DNA of 64,000 bases from positions 29,076,423-29,140,422 of the forward strand of contig NC_063436.1 of NCBI RefSeq assembly GCF_020379485.1, given 5' to 3'. This document shows, one piece after another, positions 32,066 through 45,103 of the stretch. Under the pieces are notes generated by a model, which made no database searches, was not told where the DNA came from, and saw only the letters and a program-made list of their open reading frames with translations. The stretch is from Brassica napus (lineage: Eukaryota; Streptophyta; Magnoliopsida; Brassicales; Brassicaceae). The position numbers were made by a program, and so were the translations under genes. The stretch's first letter is position 1; each line of letters starts with the position of its first letter.

Positions 32066-34447
32066 CTACCAATAATCTCCACAAGAACAAACACCATCTC
32101 TAAAATGATGAAACCGGTTGGCGTCTCTTACAACTATCATTCTCTCTGTGATCTTTGAGATGAGTTTAGTTACAGTGTGACAGTCTAAACAGACCCGAAG
32201 ATTCTTTATGATCCTGATCTCGGTTCCTGGTTCAGTAGCAATGAGTCCAAAGGCAATTGCTAGCCTCTCGCTGTGAAATTTCACCATCAGCTCTCTTTCT
32301 TCCTCCTCCACGTCGTGCAAGGCCAACTCAGTCTCGGGTTGATACCCAGCTTCCCTCATCTTCCCTTCCAGCTCCTCTAGCTTCTCATATATAGCTTTCA
32401 CCTGCGGATGTGACTGATCACCCGAGGTGAATACATGAGGCGTCTCACCAATTTCTATCAAGGTGTAACCAGGAGCCTTGGCTAGTTTCCTCTTCTTTGC
32501 CGCTTGTCTGACCGTAGCAGCCTGTGGGTAGTTTCTATCAGCTGAGTGAATATTCGACAGCAAAACATGGTACCCTACATTGTCTGGATCTAGCTCAAAC
32601 AGCTTCTCAGAGACTGTACGGGCAAGGTTTGTGTCTTTGTGAATCCTGCAAGCTCCTAGCAGTGTTTGCCACACGGAAGGATCCGCTTCAACCGGCATTG
32701 CCTCTATAAATTGCAATGCTCTCTGCAAATGTCCTGCTCGGCCAAGAATATCGACCATGCAGGCGTAATGCTTGACCGACGGTTCAAAACCATACCGGTG
32801 GACCATGGCATTGAACATGTCCTCACCTTCCTTGACGAGGCCAGCATGACTACAAGCGTAAAGAACGCAGAGGAAAGTGACTGGCGTTGGCGCAACGCCG
32901 GAGTTCAACATCTCAGAGAAGATACGCAGAGCATCATGTCCATGTCCGTGGAGGCCATAACCGGAAATCATCGTGTTCCATGTAACTTCATTCTTCTTCG
33001 GCATCAAGTCAAACAACCGGCGCGCTTCTGCAATGCTTCTGCACTTTGTATACATACCAATCAAAGCAGTAGACACATATACGCTAGACTCAAAATCTGT
33101 TCCTCTTACTAAACCGTGTACCCATTTCCCCAAACTCAACGTTCCTAACTGCGCACAAGCCGATAGAATACAAGTAATTGTGATCGGGTTGGGACTAAAC
33201 TCAGACTTCTGCATTTCTCTGAACAGATATATCGCGTCCTCTGTCAACCCGTTTTGAGTGTAGCCAGAGATCATTGCGTTCCAAGATGCCAAGCTTTTGT
33301 GCGGAGACTCATCAAAAACCTTCCGGGCAGATTCCATCTCATTCAGTTTATTGTAAACCGTGGTTAAAGCGGTTGGGACAGATTCATGAGATAAGAAGCC
33401 TGACTTCAAGCTGTAACAATGAATGGCATATACAAGCATAAGATGTCCAGAGACAGGGATCAGACTCACAACCGTGCTTGAATTCAACCTTGTTCCTGAC
33501 AACACCATCTCTTTAAACAAGCTTAAAGAGCGCTCAGACTCGCCATTAGATGTGCACCCGTGAATCATCGCATTGTAAGCTACTACATCTGGTCTACAAA
33601 AATCTCGAAACAGAGTTCTCAACACCTCAGTCTTCCCACACTTCGAGTACAACGAGATGAAACCTGTACGAACAAAATCATGAGAGTAGCATCCTGTCTT
33701 CGTAGCAAGACTATGGATAACCATCCCGAGTCTCAGCTCTTGCAACTCCGCAACAGCGGGAAGAACACTCAACAGAGTCGTCGAGTCAAAACGAGTAGAG
33801 CTCTCGTTGATCAAATCCCTAAACACCTGAACAGACTCCTCATACATCTCGTTCTCTCCGTACCCAGATAACATAGTGTTCCACAAAACAGAGTCTCTCT
33901 CAGGCATTCTGTCGAACACCTTCCTCGCATCGCCCACCCGCGAAAACTTGAAGTACATGTTGACGATATTCGATCCAAGTCGTAATTCTGAGTCAAACCC
34001 ATCAACGACTGCTTGCCCGTGAACAACTCGCCCAGCTCTCTCGTCGCGAGCCGCCGAGGCGGCGGAGATAGCGTAGGTGTAAGTTGAGCTGTTGGGGACG
34101 AGATCAGTTGATTTCCTTAGATGGGAGAAGAGAGAAAGGGAAGAGCGAGGTGATCCGTTGTTGGAGAAGCCGCCCATGAGGACGTTGAAGAGGAAGACGT
34201 CGGGTTGGTGAACGGAGAGGACGAGGTCGCGCGCGTAGTGGATGGCGCCGAGCTCGGAGAGGCGTTGGGTGAGCTTGGTGAGGAGGCGGATGTCGTTTTG
34301 GAAGCCATGGGTAGTGATCTGAGCGTGGGTTTGGGTGAGGTGAGAGAGGGAAGATGAGATTTTGAAGAGGTCGGAGATGGTGTTCTTGTTTATTACTCCT
34401 CCGACGGTTGTCTCGGCGGTGGCGGCGGATAAGGAACGTAGTAACAT
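32066..34447 (-). CDS. MEF29: DYW-class pentatricopeptide repeat RNA-editing factor (AT4G30700-like)
   Basis: Intronless 793-aa frame. The N-terminus is Ser/Thr/Ala-rich and could target mitochondria. PLS-type PPR motifs run from about residue 70 to 600 (VFLFNVLMGGFSNNG, DSVLWNTMLSGYGENE, DVVAYNAMIHGCTSNG, SLASWNAMISGYTQNG, NEVTWNTMISGYGLHG). E and E+ motifs follow (DPSVWQTLLGACRIHKD, APGYTLIEI). The C-terminal DYW deaminase-like domain holds the HSE...CLDCH zinc/catalytic signature and ends GVCSCGDYW. Such proteins bind a specific organellar RNA site and direct C-to-U editing. It is convergent with IF3, about 250 bp apart. The MEF29/DYW9 assignment is from remembered gene order, not alignment. 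Confidence 0.9.
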   Translation of the reverse strand: MLLRSLSAATAETTVGGVINKNTISDLFKISSSLSHLTQTHAQITTHGFQNDIRLLTKLTQRLSELGAIHYARDLVLSVHQPDVFLFNVLMGGFSNNGSPRSSLSLFSHLRKSTDLVPNSSTYTYAISAASAARDERAGRVVHGQAVVDGFDSELRLGSNIVNMYFKFSRVGDARKVFDRMPERDSVLWNTMLSGYGENEMYEESVQVFRDLINESSTRFDSTTLLSVLPAVAELQELRLGMVIHSLATKTGCYSHDFVRTGFISLYSKCGKTEVLRTLFRDFCRPDVVAYNAMIHGCTSNGESERSLSLFKEMVLSGTRLNSSTVVSLIPVSGHLMLVYAIHCYSLKSGFLSHESVPTALTTVYNKLNEMESARKVFDESPHKSLASWNAMISGYTQNGLTEDAIYLFREMQKSEFSPNPITITCILSACAQLGTLSLGKWVHGLVRGTDFESSVYVSTALIGMYTKCRSIAEARRLFDLMPKKNEVTWNTMISGYGLHGHGHDALRIFSEMLNSGVAPTPVTFLCVLYACSHAGLVKEGEDMFNAMVHRYGFEPSVKHYACMVDILGRAGHLQRALQFIEAMPVEADPSVWQTLLGACRIHKDTNLARTVSEKLFELDPDNVGYHVLLSNIHSADRNYPQAATVRQAAKKRKLAKAPGYTLIEIGETPHVFTSGDQSHPQVKAIYEKLEELEGKMREAGYQPETELALHDVEEEERELMVKFHSERLAIAFGLIATEPGTEIRIIKNLRVCLDCHTVTKLISKITERMIVVRDANRFHHFRDGVCSCGDYW

Positions 34448-35296
34448 TTGGCTTTTGGCCTTTGAGTTTAACTGTAACGAAAGGACTCATTTCGCGCTCC
34501 TATAGTATCCATTTAAACACAATTTCAAATTACAATTTTTTTTATTGATCAATTTTTTTAATTTTAATAAAAAGCTAGAAACAATGCTTATGCTAGTTAC
34601 ATTTTTGTTATGAATTACTGCAGTAATTGATCCTATATAATGATTTAATTCATGGTTTATTAATGTTTTACATGAATAAACTTTTATTTAAAATTCTAAA
34701 TAATGCTATTTATCATTAATAATACAGATTAATGAAAACATTATTGAAAATTTTCAACATGCTTAGCAAAACCACAAATCATGAAGCTTTATAAAATTGT
34801 GGTGCAAATCTTACAATACTAAAAACAAGATATGGAAAGATTATATCCTATCCACGTCACTTATTAAATTCCTCCAATCACAACATTTTATTAAAACACG
34901 TCAGATGGGCTTTAGTTTATTGAGTTATGTTTCTAAAATGGTAAAGGTCCAATGTTAACCCATTAAATTCGCAGCCTACTCAGGATAGTCTCCATCTTCG
35001 TCGGCTTCCTCTCCTCACATTCCCTGTATTCCACATAGTAATAACAGTTCTATAAGGTTTTGCTTCATCATTAAAACCACGTCTTTATTTTTTTTTCATT
35101 AACTTTCTCCTTCGACCTCTTCCACGACGATTAGTTGAATTATCTCTTTCACACACCTCCACATGAAATCCCTAATTTCTGATACTATAAATAGGGTTGT
35201 TGAATTCTCCAAATCTCACAGCTTCTCATGCTTCGAACCTATTGATTTCTCACAACACGTCGTTCAACTACGGTATTGTCCCAAATCTTCTCTCTG

Positions 35297-35389
35297 ATGT
35301 ATAGTCCAATTGTTTTTCCATTCTGGGAAGCGCGGAACATGAAAGAGCTAGCGGTGTTAAATTTTATCATCCTCATCATTGACGAACAG
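35297..35389 (+). pseudogene. RPA1/OB-fold-like exon fragment
   Basis: The exon reads FPFWEARNMKELAVLNFIIL then a DEQ|GTATGA donor. FWEARN...K...(D/E)EQ is the wording of the first OB-fold exon of Helitron-associated RPA70-like genes, as I recall them. Downstream exons are not intact. The piece is consistent with a decayed Helitron accessory gene. Confidence 0.45.
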
Positions 35390-35829
35390 GTATGAGTGTT
35401 TTCCCCCAATTTTTCTTCCGTGGAGTCTAAAGCAATCTCCCTAACCACTGACTGATTGAAAAGATATCAGGTACATCTGCAATGCCTCAAAGATATACTC
35501 TGGTTTATATGGAGGAGGGGCGTATTGGAGGGGGTGGCGACTTTCCTCATGTAAAGAAAGGTTAGGGAGTATAGTAATTCTGACTTTTATGTTTTTAGTC
35601 CCTTTCGGTTTTAACTACAAGCTGTGATGGTGCAATAGTTTTAGTGACTTTCAATTTGAACAATAATTATTTTGCAAAGAGAGATGGCCAATACCGGATT
35701 GATTCTGAGACCACACCAACAACTGAGGTTGAGATGCCTTAGGTACAATCTCTGCTACCACAGATACTGAGCTTTCATGTAACTGTAAACCTTGAATTCT
35801 GTTTCCATGCTCAGTGTTTAGGTTTTTGG

Positions 35830-36163
35830 CTCCAGGGGCTATGTTCGGGTCAGGTGGACAGAGATTGGGAACAAAACATTTCCAGCTCACACAGTTCGAA
35901 GAGGTACGATTTCATTCTCTTACCACGAAACAGTGGCGCATTGGTTCCACTTAGGTTCTGGTTAACGTGACTGCTTTTGTCAACAGGTTTTTACGAGTCA
36001 CCACTGGATGGTTCGAAAATACAAGCTGAAACGTCAAAAAAACAGGGTTCGTGGTAGAGGAAAGAAGCTGAATCTGGTAAAGCACCAAAAAAATTCTGGG
36101 AAATTAGTCTACAATCCTCTTCCATACTCATTGAGGTACTATTTTAATCATTTGGTTAGTTAA
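35830..36163 (+). pseudogene. STT3-like (oligosaccharyltransferase) C-terminal fragment
   Basis: A first piece ends LTQFEE at a GTACGA donor (35904). The next exon (35987-36163) starts at CAACAG and reads [20 protein letters not shown], then a basic RGRGKK and runs to a TAA. EE(V/A)(F/Y)T..HW.VR.YK.K...NR is the C-terminal signature of STT3 subunits. No catalytic region is present, so it is a captured or duplicated fragment that kept its intron. The source was therefore DNA rather than mRNA. Confidence 0.45.
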
Positions 36164-37061
36164 CCCATATTATTTGAATATCGACTTTATTCGCTAGATA
36201 GGAATCAATTGGTACACGACTGAGAATTCATGAGTTTGGACTAAGAGGGACATGTCACGAATAATGATATTTGTTTTGAGACGACATTTGTTAACATTAG
36301 CTTCTGTTTTTGCTTCCAAAATAAGCTCCGGAATGGAGCTCAAAATCAGTGAAGAAGAATTCCTGGATCTAAAAATCCTACAACTTTGAAGTTTGGATAG
36401 TAAGTTATGTGTTAACTTTTTAGTACTCTCTTTATCTTTCAACAAGTTGACTCAGACGCAGCCAAGTATTTGGTGATAATGTTGTTAAAGTTGTTTCTAA
36501 TACTAATTGTGTCTGAGTTTAACAGTTCAACTATGCGGTGTTCTTTGCTTATATTAGTTTGAGGGAGAATGAGAACATGAACCTAATGTGTTGCACATAT
36601 CCAGAATTCAAGGATTCACAACAGGGTTGTTTACGTATTCTGAGTCTGACGAAGAGTGAAAAACATAAAAGAAGAGTGCAGTGTCTGAAAAAATGGAGAT
36701 GTAATAAGAACACGTTTGGTTGCTGTTGATTCTCTTTGTTGTCCTATTTTACCGGGGAAATCTGTTATACAATTTGCGGTTTCACATTCGTAGTTATGCC
36801 AACTGAGTGTGTGTATGAAGATTTCCAATAAGAATAGAATATCTCTCATTTATTTATCCATGACTTTGAGCGTGTAAACTCTTGCAGTACTCTTATTCTA
36901 ATTTGAGAAGCAATTTACTTAAATATTGTAAATAATGACTTATTAACAAAATAAATTTTATAAACAGTTACCAAATAAATTTTCAATAATTACTGGATTT
37001 AATTTAGAAATTATAAATTAGTTAATATATCATGAAAATAATTTGACGTCAAATATAAGTT

Positions 37062-37442
37062 CCTTTTTTTCACGAAAGGATAGTTGTATCAAAGCGAATT
37101 AGAAAGCTGGAACAACCGGAGATTAATGCTCGAGAGTTTTACGAAACCTAAGCCTACAAGAGGGAGACATTAGCCCTATCAAGGTAGTCAAACATGAGAT
37201 TACTACAGCCATAAAACAAAAGAAAGGAGATTAATGGAGACAAAGGAGTGTAGCCTCAATCATACCACAAGTCGACAAGCGGAACCACAACCCGAAGAAC
37301 ACACGAACACTGCACCAATAAAGAAACCGAAGCAAGACACCAGTAGAGCTTAACCAGAGCCCTACAGCAGCTGAGGAGGAAGCAGAACCGCAGGAGAAAC
37401 GAGCACAATAAACCCAACAGAACCATCAACCAAAAGCACCAA
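37062..37442 (-). mobile_element. Truncated non-LTR retroposon with A-rich tail
   Basis: On the minus strand a GC-richer, non-coding stretch ends '...tttcgtgaaaaaaagg'. The flanks are GACGTCAAATATAAGTT (37045-37061) and GACGTCAAAATATATGTT (37443-37460), an imperfect 17-18 bp target duplication. This fits a 5'-truncated LINE or LINE-mobilised RNA. Confidence 0.55.
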
Positions 37443-38392
37443 GACGTCAAAATATATGTTAACTTAAATATCTTTTTATATTTTTTGGATAAACATAAAT
37501 TTTTTTGAGAGACAATAAATAGTAAAATTTAATATTATTTTTAATTAAAATAAATTAAATTTCAAAATTTTGTTAAACTATAAATAATGTTTATATTATT
37601 AGATCATTTGCTCACCTGCCCATAAATACTCTTAAATAAAACAAAAATTCAAATTATGTTTCTTCAATATACTGTCCACATGGTAATTAACAGTATAAAT
37701 ATGTTCTCTAAATAAAACATCAATTTTACTTTATGTTTAAGTTTCAACTAAATTAACTTTGTTACGACTATCGGCTTTTTATTTTATTGAAATGATTAAT
37801 CACAACCATTTATGCTATTCTACTTTGAATTAAGCAACTTCAAAGTAAAGTAATACCCTATATAGTTGCTAACAACTATCAAAAGAATCGAGGATAAATA
37901 TCATTTTCTTTCAACATATTTTCATTTTCATACTTTTGAACATATTATATTTACTAAGAACAAAAGATAAATTATAAATTTATGTAAGAATAAAATATAC
38001 GAACCGGCGCTACGCGCCGGAATACCACTAGTATGATTTAATGTGGTGTAAATAGAATCCCTAAACATGAACCAATAGATTGTTGATTGCAAAGTTGTGT
38101 TGTAAGTAAATTTGTAATAAAATAAATTAATATTAAAAATTGACTCTACATATAAGTGAACGCCTAAAAACCCACATCAGAGCTTACATGTGAACAAATA
38201 AATTGCTTTTTCCTTCTTTACCAAAGACTTTCGAACTAGAGATCTTTCACTTCCTGTGTTCCTATGCTAACGTTTCATACCAAAAAAAAAGACTTCTAAC
38301 AAGACAAGAGAAATGTGGGAGCGAGCATCAAAGAGCAATTTACAGGTGATCCAGTCATCAGTGGTGAGCGTGTGGAACTGTAAGCGTGTTAT

Positions 38393-40687
<2,295 letters not shown>

Positions 40688-42419
40688 TCAAGCTAAGGAA
40701 ACAAAGTTGCATTGAGTGGATTCAGTAGTTCACGCCTCTCAGTTCTTTCTGCATTCGAGCTAAACAGCTGCAAGAAAAAAGCCAAAACCCAGAAGAAGTA
40801 CTAAGATACCTCACAGATAAATAAAAGAAAAGTAAAAAAACAAAAATAGAGAAAGTCTTCTCCAATGTCCTTATCAACAAAGTGCCATGATCAGATTGGC
40901 TGGAAAGTTAAATGGACCAATATTCTTATTTCTAACATATACACAAAGAGAACAAATAGTAACAAAAGTAATAACTTAGTTTATTAGCAGCTTAATAATA
41001 ATTCGTGTGACAATGTTATATTGACAATTACAGATCTTGGTGTATCTCCAAGTACGTGTATGGAAGAATAAAGAATTGGTGCCCACACTCGGAGATGATG
41101 AAATGCACTAACAGTGATGATTCATGGTGGTTTGATCAATTTGAGAAGGGTCGAAAATTCACAAAACAGTTATAACTAACTGTGTTTAAAGGAGTGAATG
41201 AGATGTGTTATGAAGAAGAGTCCAAGATTGCAAATTTGTCTGTTTACCGACCGACTTGTGTCTCTCATCATGACACAGACAGAAGACATCAAATTTAGTA
41301 AATTGTTTTCCTTATACAACAGGAATTTGAAGTCTTTAAGATTCATAGTTTCTAAATCAATTAATAAAATCAAAACCGCTGTCGTTATTTATGTTCCTAA
41401 CTGATGAAATCTCAGATCGCGGTAATAAAAAAAGATATATTTTTTTTAGGGTTCTTCTGATTTTAGATAGAATCAAAATTGGGAAAAGATACACCAAAAT
41501 GCGAAGTTAAACCTTTAGAGATCCGAAGATGATTCTGAATGTTGCAAAATGTTTAAAAAAGAAAAAAATCTTACCAGGAAAGATGAAATCGATTTCCACA
41601 AATAAAATAAAAAAGGAGCAATCTCGTGAATTGATTGATTCTCCTAGCGGAATCTTCTTTGCCCCTTCGGAGATCGAATTGGGCGAATACAAAACCCAGA
41701 TCGGAGTTAATCTATTTCGATGAGGAATGCTCGTGAAGATGAGGATGAGGAAGAAGAAATCCGGGGGCGATTGAAGGATCAGAGAGATGAGAGATTATTA
41801 AAGAGAAAGGGCGTTATTTTCGCGCCACCTAATTTTGATAATAATTATAAGTCTTTCTCTCTTCTCATTGAAGACCAAAAATACTACTTAGAATAATAAT
41901 GTAATTTTTTTCCTTAAACCATAATGTTTGAATTAATTTAATTTGCGTTAATCTAGTAATTTCCTAGTAAAGTGATCTGATCATTCCTGTTTAACCAAAA
42001 AATTATCATATAATCCTCCAACGGGAGTATCTATATTAATTATTTGGTTCTATGTTTTGGTTTATTAGATATTCAGATTCAAACAATCGAGATAAATAAA
42101 TAGTTATACATATAATTCTTTTCTTTCTTTTTTTCTTGCTTAAAAGTTATACATATAATTCAAAAGGTCATTCGTATAAGAAGCTCTCAAAGACCAGCTA
42201 GTTCCATTGATTTAGGTGATGGTCAACATCTGATAGGTTGTCCGCACCTCCTTAGTGTTACGCATACGTTCCAAAGAGTCTTTCTTCAACACATATAATA
42301 ACTGAGTTTTAACTTTTTCTTTGGTTTTATTCATCTTCTTTGAGTACCAATCGAAACTTTTGATGGAGATTAATTCTAAGGAAATGAAGGAAAAATGAAA
42401 TGGCAAAGCACAGAGAACA
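40688..42419. other. QWRF8 5' UTR/intron, promoter and spacer
   Basis: 40688-41760 probably holds the leader and a 5' UTR intron of the QWRF gene (acceptor near 40768, GC-richer leader exon around 41640-41760). 41830-42419 is AT-rich with nothing recognised. Confidence 0.45.
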
Positions 42420-42460
42420 AAGGTGACAAAGCTTTTTTTTTTTTTTTTAAGGTGACAAAG
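42420..42460. repeat. Poly(T) tract flanked by 12-bp direct repeats
   Basis: AAGGTGACAAAG occurs directly on both sides of a run of about 16 T. It looks like a minimal poly(A) insertion with target-site duplication, or simply a duplication with T-tract expansion. Confidence 0.5.
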
Positions 42461-43099
42461 TTTGTAGAACTGATGATTATTTCGTTCTTTTTAAACACAC
42501 ATAAGCATTCTCGCCGAAAGCTTAATTTACAGCTGCTTACTTTTCACACCTAACCTTAACTATAATCACAAGAGTTTAGAGAAGAGAGCTCTCATACAAG
42601 GGATACAAATTGGAAAACAAACAATTTTTTTTTTCAGAAATGAAACTATGATGGTTGCTCATGGTAAGTGTGTCTGGTATCTTCTATCTTTGTTTGTCTT
42701 TTCTTCTAGCTGTGAAAAGAAAATTTACCAAACACTGACAGTGGCTATCCCCAAACTTTCTTTAGGTATCTTGTTTTTTCTACATATATACATAGTTGAT
42801 AAAGAACTGAATCTATTATAATGTCTTTTCATATCAAACATATTAAAGAATCTAAAATCACATGGATTGTAAGTTATATGTTCCACTTAACACATTAATA
42901 TTTAATGGCTAATTGCATATTGTTTATTCTCTCGAAGGGCCATGCTGATCGCCCTGAAAACCGTCTACACGTTCTTTATCTAAATACCCATGCATAAAAT
43001 ATTTAGAAAACACATACTAGATATAATACCTTAGTTTTTTTTTTGTCAACAGTATCTTTATTTCTAATCAATAAGTTTCACTATTTTATTTTGGTAGAC
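42461..43099. other. Intergenic, no gene seen
   Basis: AT-rich with no coding frame. A 15-base 'gggccatgctgatc' stretch near 42938 recalls U6 snRNA but the match does not extend. Confidence 0.4.
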
Positions 43100-43285
43100 T
43101 CTCGTGTCGATGAGGATTATAAAACTCCCCGTGAAGCCACGTCATCAATTCGTGCGTTCTGGAAGTGACACGTGTCTCATTTTATATTTAAGATCAAAAT
43201 AAATGAATGCAGTTAAGAGTAATCGAACCCAGCACCTCTAGCACTGGTAATTTCTCTTAGAACCACTAGGCTAAAGTCACTTTTT
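43100..43285 (-). mobile_element. tRNA-derived SINE
   Basis: On the minus strand an A box (TAGCCTAGTGG, 43273-43263) and a B box (GGTTCGATTA, 43229-43220) are about 44 bp apart, as in tRNA-derived pol III promoters. The body then reads through 'cgtgtcacttccagaacgc' and 'ggcttcacggggagttt' to about 43100. The non-tRNA 3' part and the lack of coding capacity indicate a SINE. The ends are approximate. Confidence 0.65.
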
Positions 43286-44042
43286 ATAAATATGTAGCCG
43301 CGAAAATACTTATTAGCGTGTCAGCTGGAAGCCCATGCTTATTCTGCTTGTGGCCAGGGCCGACACTGAACTGACGTCAAGATGAAGATCGTAAAGTTAA
43401 AAATTTTGCTCCAAACAGTTTTGCAATGTTTCCAACCTTTATAACTTAATGCATATAATATATATCAAAATACATTTGTTGTACACGCTTTTATTAGTTT
43501 TGCTTTTAAAAGAAAGTATTTACAGTTATAAATGTTTTGTGCCAGTGAAGTAATGGTTGAAAAATATATATACATATGTCATTTTAAAATAACACCCAAC
43601 TTCTATATATAGTCAATACATATGTCCATGTTATATTCTAGACTAAATATTTTCTCTTTAAAAATATAGAAAACAATTTTTTAGTCTACAATCAAATGTT
43701 GTAGAGCAAGTATGCATTATACAAAATAATATATATTTAAAATTCATACACAAAAACATAAAAGTTGTTATAGACCTCTTTCTGATACATGCACACTCCA
43801 CTATGAATAAGAATTAAAAAAACAAAAAGTATTATCATCAAACTTTATCACAAATCCACATTTGTACATCTATAATTATGAGTTGGACAATTAGTTAATT
43901 TGATAGAATACCAAAGCAAGAATAATCGAAAAACAACTATACCACCGCATACTAATAAGTAAGACATAACAAATAACTAAATTCTTGAATCTTAAAACAA
44001 ATTTCAACTCGAGCATTTAGTGAATATCAAATTAACTAATAT
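43286..44042. other. AT-rich spacer, probably Helitron interior
   Basis: No gene is seen. The sequence leads to the Helitron 3' end at 44043-44069 and may be its body; the 5' end was not located. Confidence 0.4.
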
Positions 44043-44069
44043 CCCGCCCGTAGGGCGGACCGACCCTAG
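44043..44069 (+). mobile_element. Helitron 3' terminus
   Basis: Hairpin CCGCCC-GTA-GGGCGG, then 'accgac', CTAG and T. The body extends toward lower coordinates. Confidence 0.65.
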
Positions 44070-45103
44070 TTTAGAAAATAACAATGAAACGATCTTTATT
44101 TTTAATAAAGTTTGCACATGAGATGATTCCGACATATCATATGATCTTGAGCTTTCTAAAGACCTTTGTCTCTCTTTCATTTGTGTGCCCCCTTACCTCA
44201 TGGAGTTACTTTTATATATACTGGTTACACATGTATGTACTGCCAATTTTTTCAGAACACTGAATCTAGCACACCTATCTCTACTCGTCTACTTCGTGGC
44301 TTCAATTTCTCCAGAAATCTCACCATTAACGTTTTATGCATATAAAAACAAAATCTTTAGTTATATTGTCTACCGAAAAAATTATTATATTATACTTTCT
44401 CAAAACATAAATAAGGCATCTACAAATGAAATATGATATTTAGATACAATTTATAATCAAAATAAATATAAACAAAACTTGATATATATTGTATGTTTTA
44501 TTTTTGTTCTTTCTACTCTTGCTATCTAATTAACCAAATCTACCTATAGCACACCTAACTGCAAATTGTAACAATCGCCACGAGAAAAGCTCAAAAGTGA
44601 TCACGAAACCAATGTTTTTATTAAGCCAAAGCTTAATGGTACAACTTGTGACTAAAACCTTTAGAACCGGTAGTGTGTTCTGACTTATGATTTGTTTAAA
44701 GTGACATTGATACAAAAGTCTTCCATATGTTTAGCTTTTCTGCGTCTCCTGAGACCACTACTTCACTTCAAAGTCTTGATCTCTCAAGAAAAATGAAGGA
44801 ACATGACTTGACACAGATGCTATTGACGAAATACTAATCAATGATGAAGTAAAATATCATAATACACTGAGAAAAAAATATAAAAATATAAAAGACAAAG
44901 TCGCTGGAAAATACACTAGTTTTTCTCAACTCCTAACGTAATTATAAGGCAAAATTCTCTTCCGGCTGGTATATATGTATCGGTTCTTAAGCTTTTGATG
45001 CAGCAACCTCTAGAGGAAGAAGCAGTCCTCATTGATGTTATCCTACCTCAACAAATGCAGAAAAAAAGACAGAGGAGAGACTTCATCTTTTTCAATATCC
45101 TCA
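44070..45103. other. Intergenic, 3' flank of the PDE327-like gene
   Basis: No gene is supported. 44900-45103 is probably the 3' UTR of the oxidoreductase gene. Confidence 0.5.

Larger units (their letters stand above)
34809..38031 (+). mobile_element. Candidate Helitron carrying RPA-like and STT3-like fragments
   Basis: A TCTTACAATACTAAAAACAAG start preceded by A (34808) resembles Helitron 5' ends. The 3' side ends with hairpin CCGGCGC-TAC-GCGCCGG, 7 nt, CTAG and then T (38032). Inside are a TATA box ('actataaatagg', near 35186), an RPA-like exon, STT3-like exons and a 381-bp retroposon. I infer a single 3.2-kb element; the two ends could instead belong to different Helitrons. Confidence 0.5.

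Noticed and set aside
42930..42960. U6-like 'gggccatgctgatc' stretch
   Set aside because: Only about 15 bases match and flanking U6 landmarks are absent, unlike the copy at 49928.
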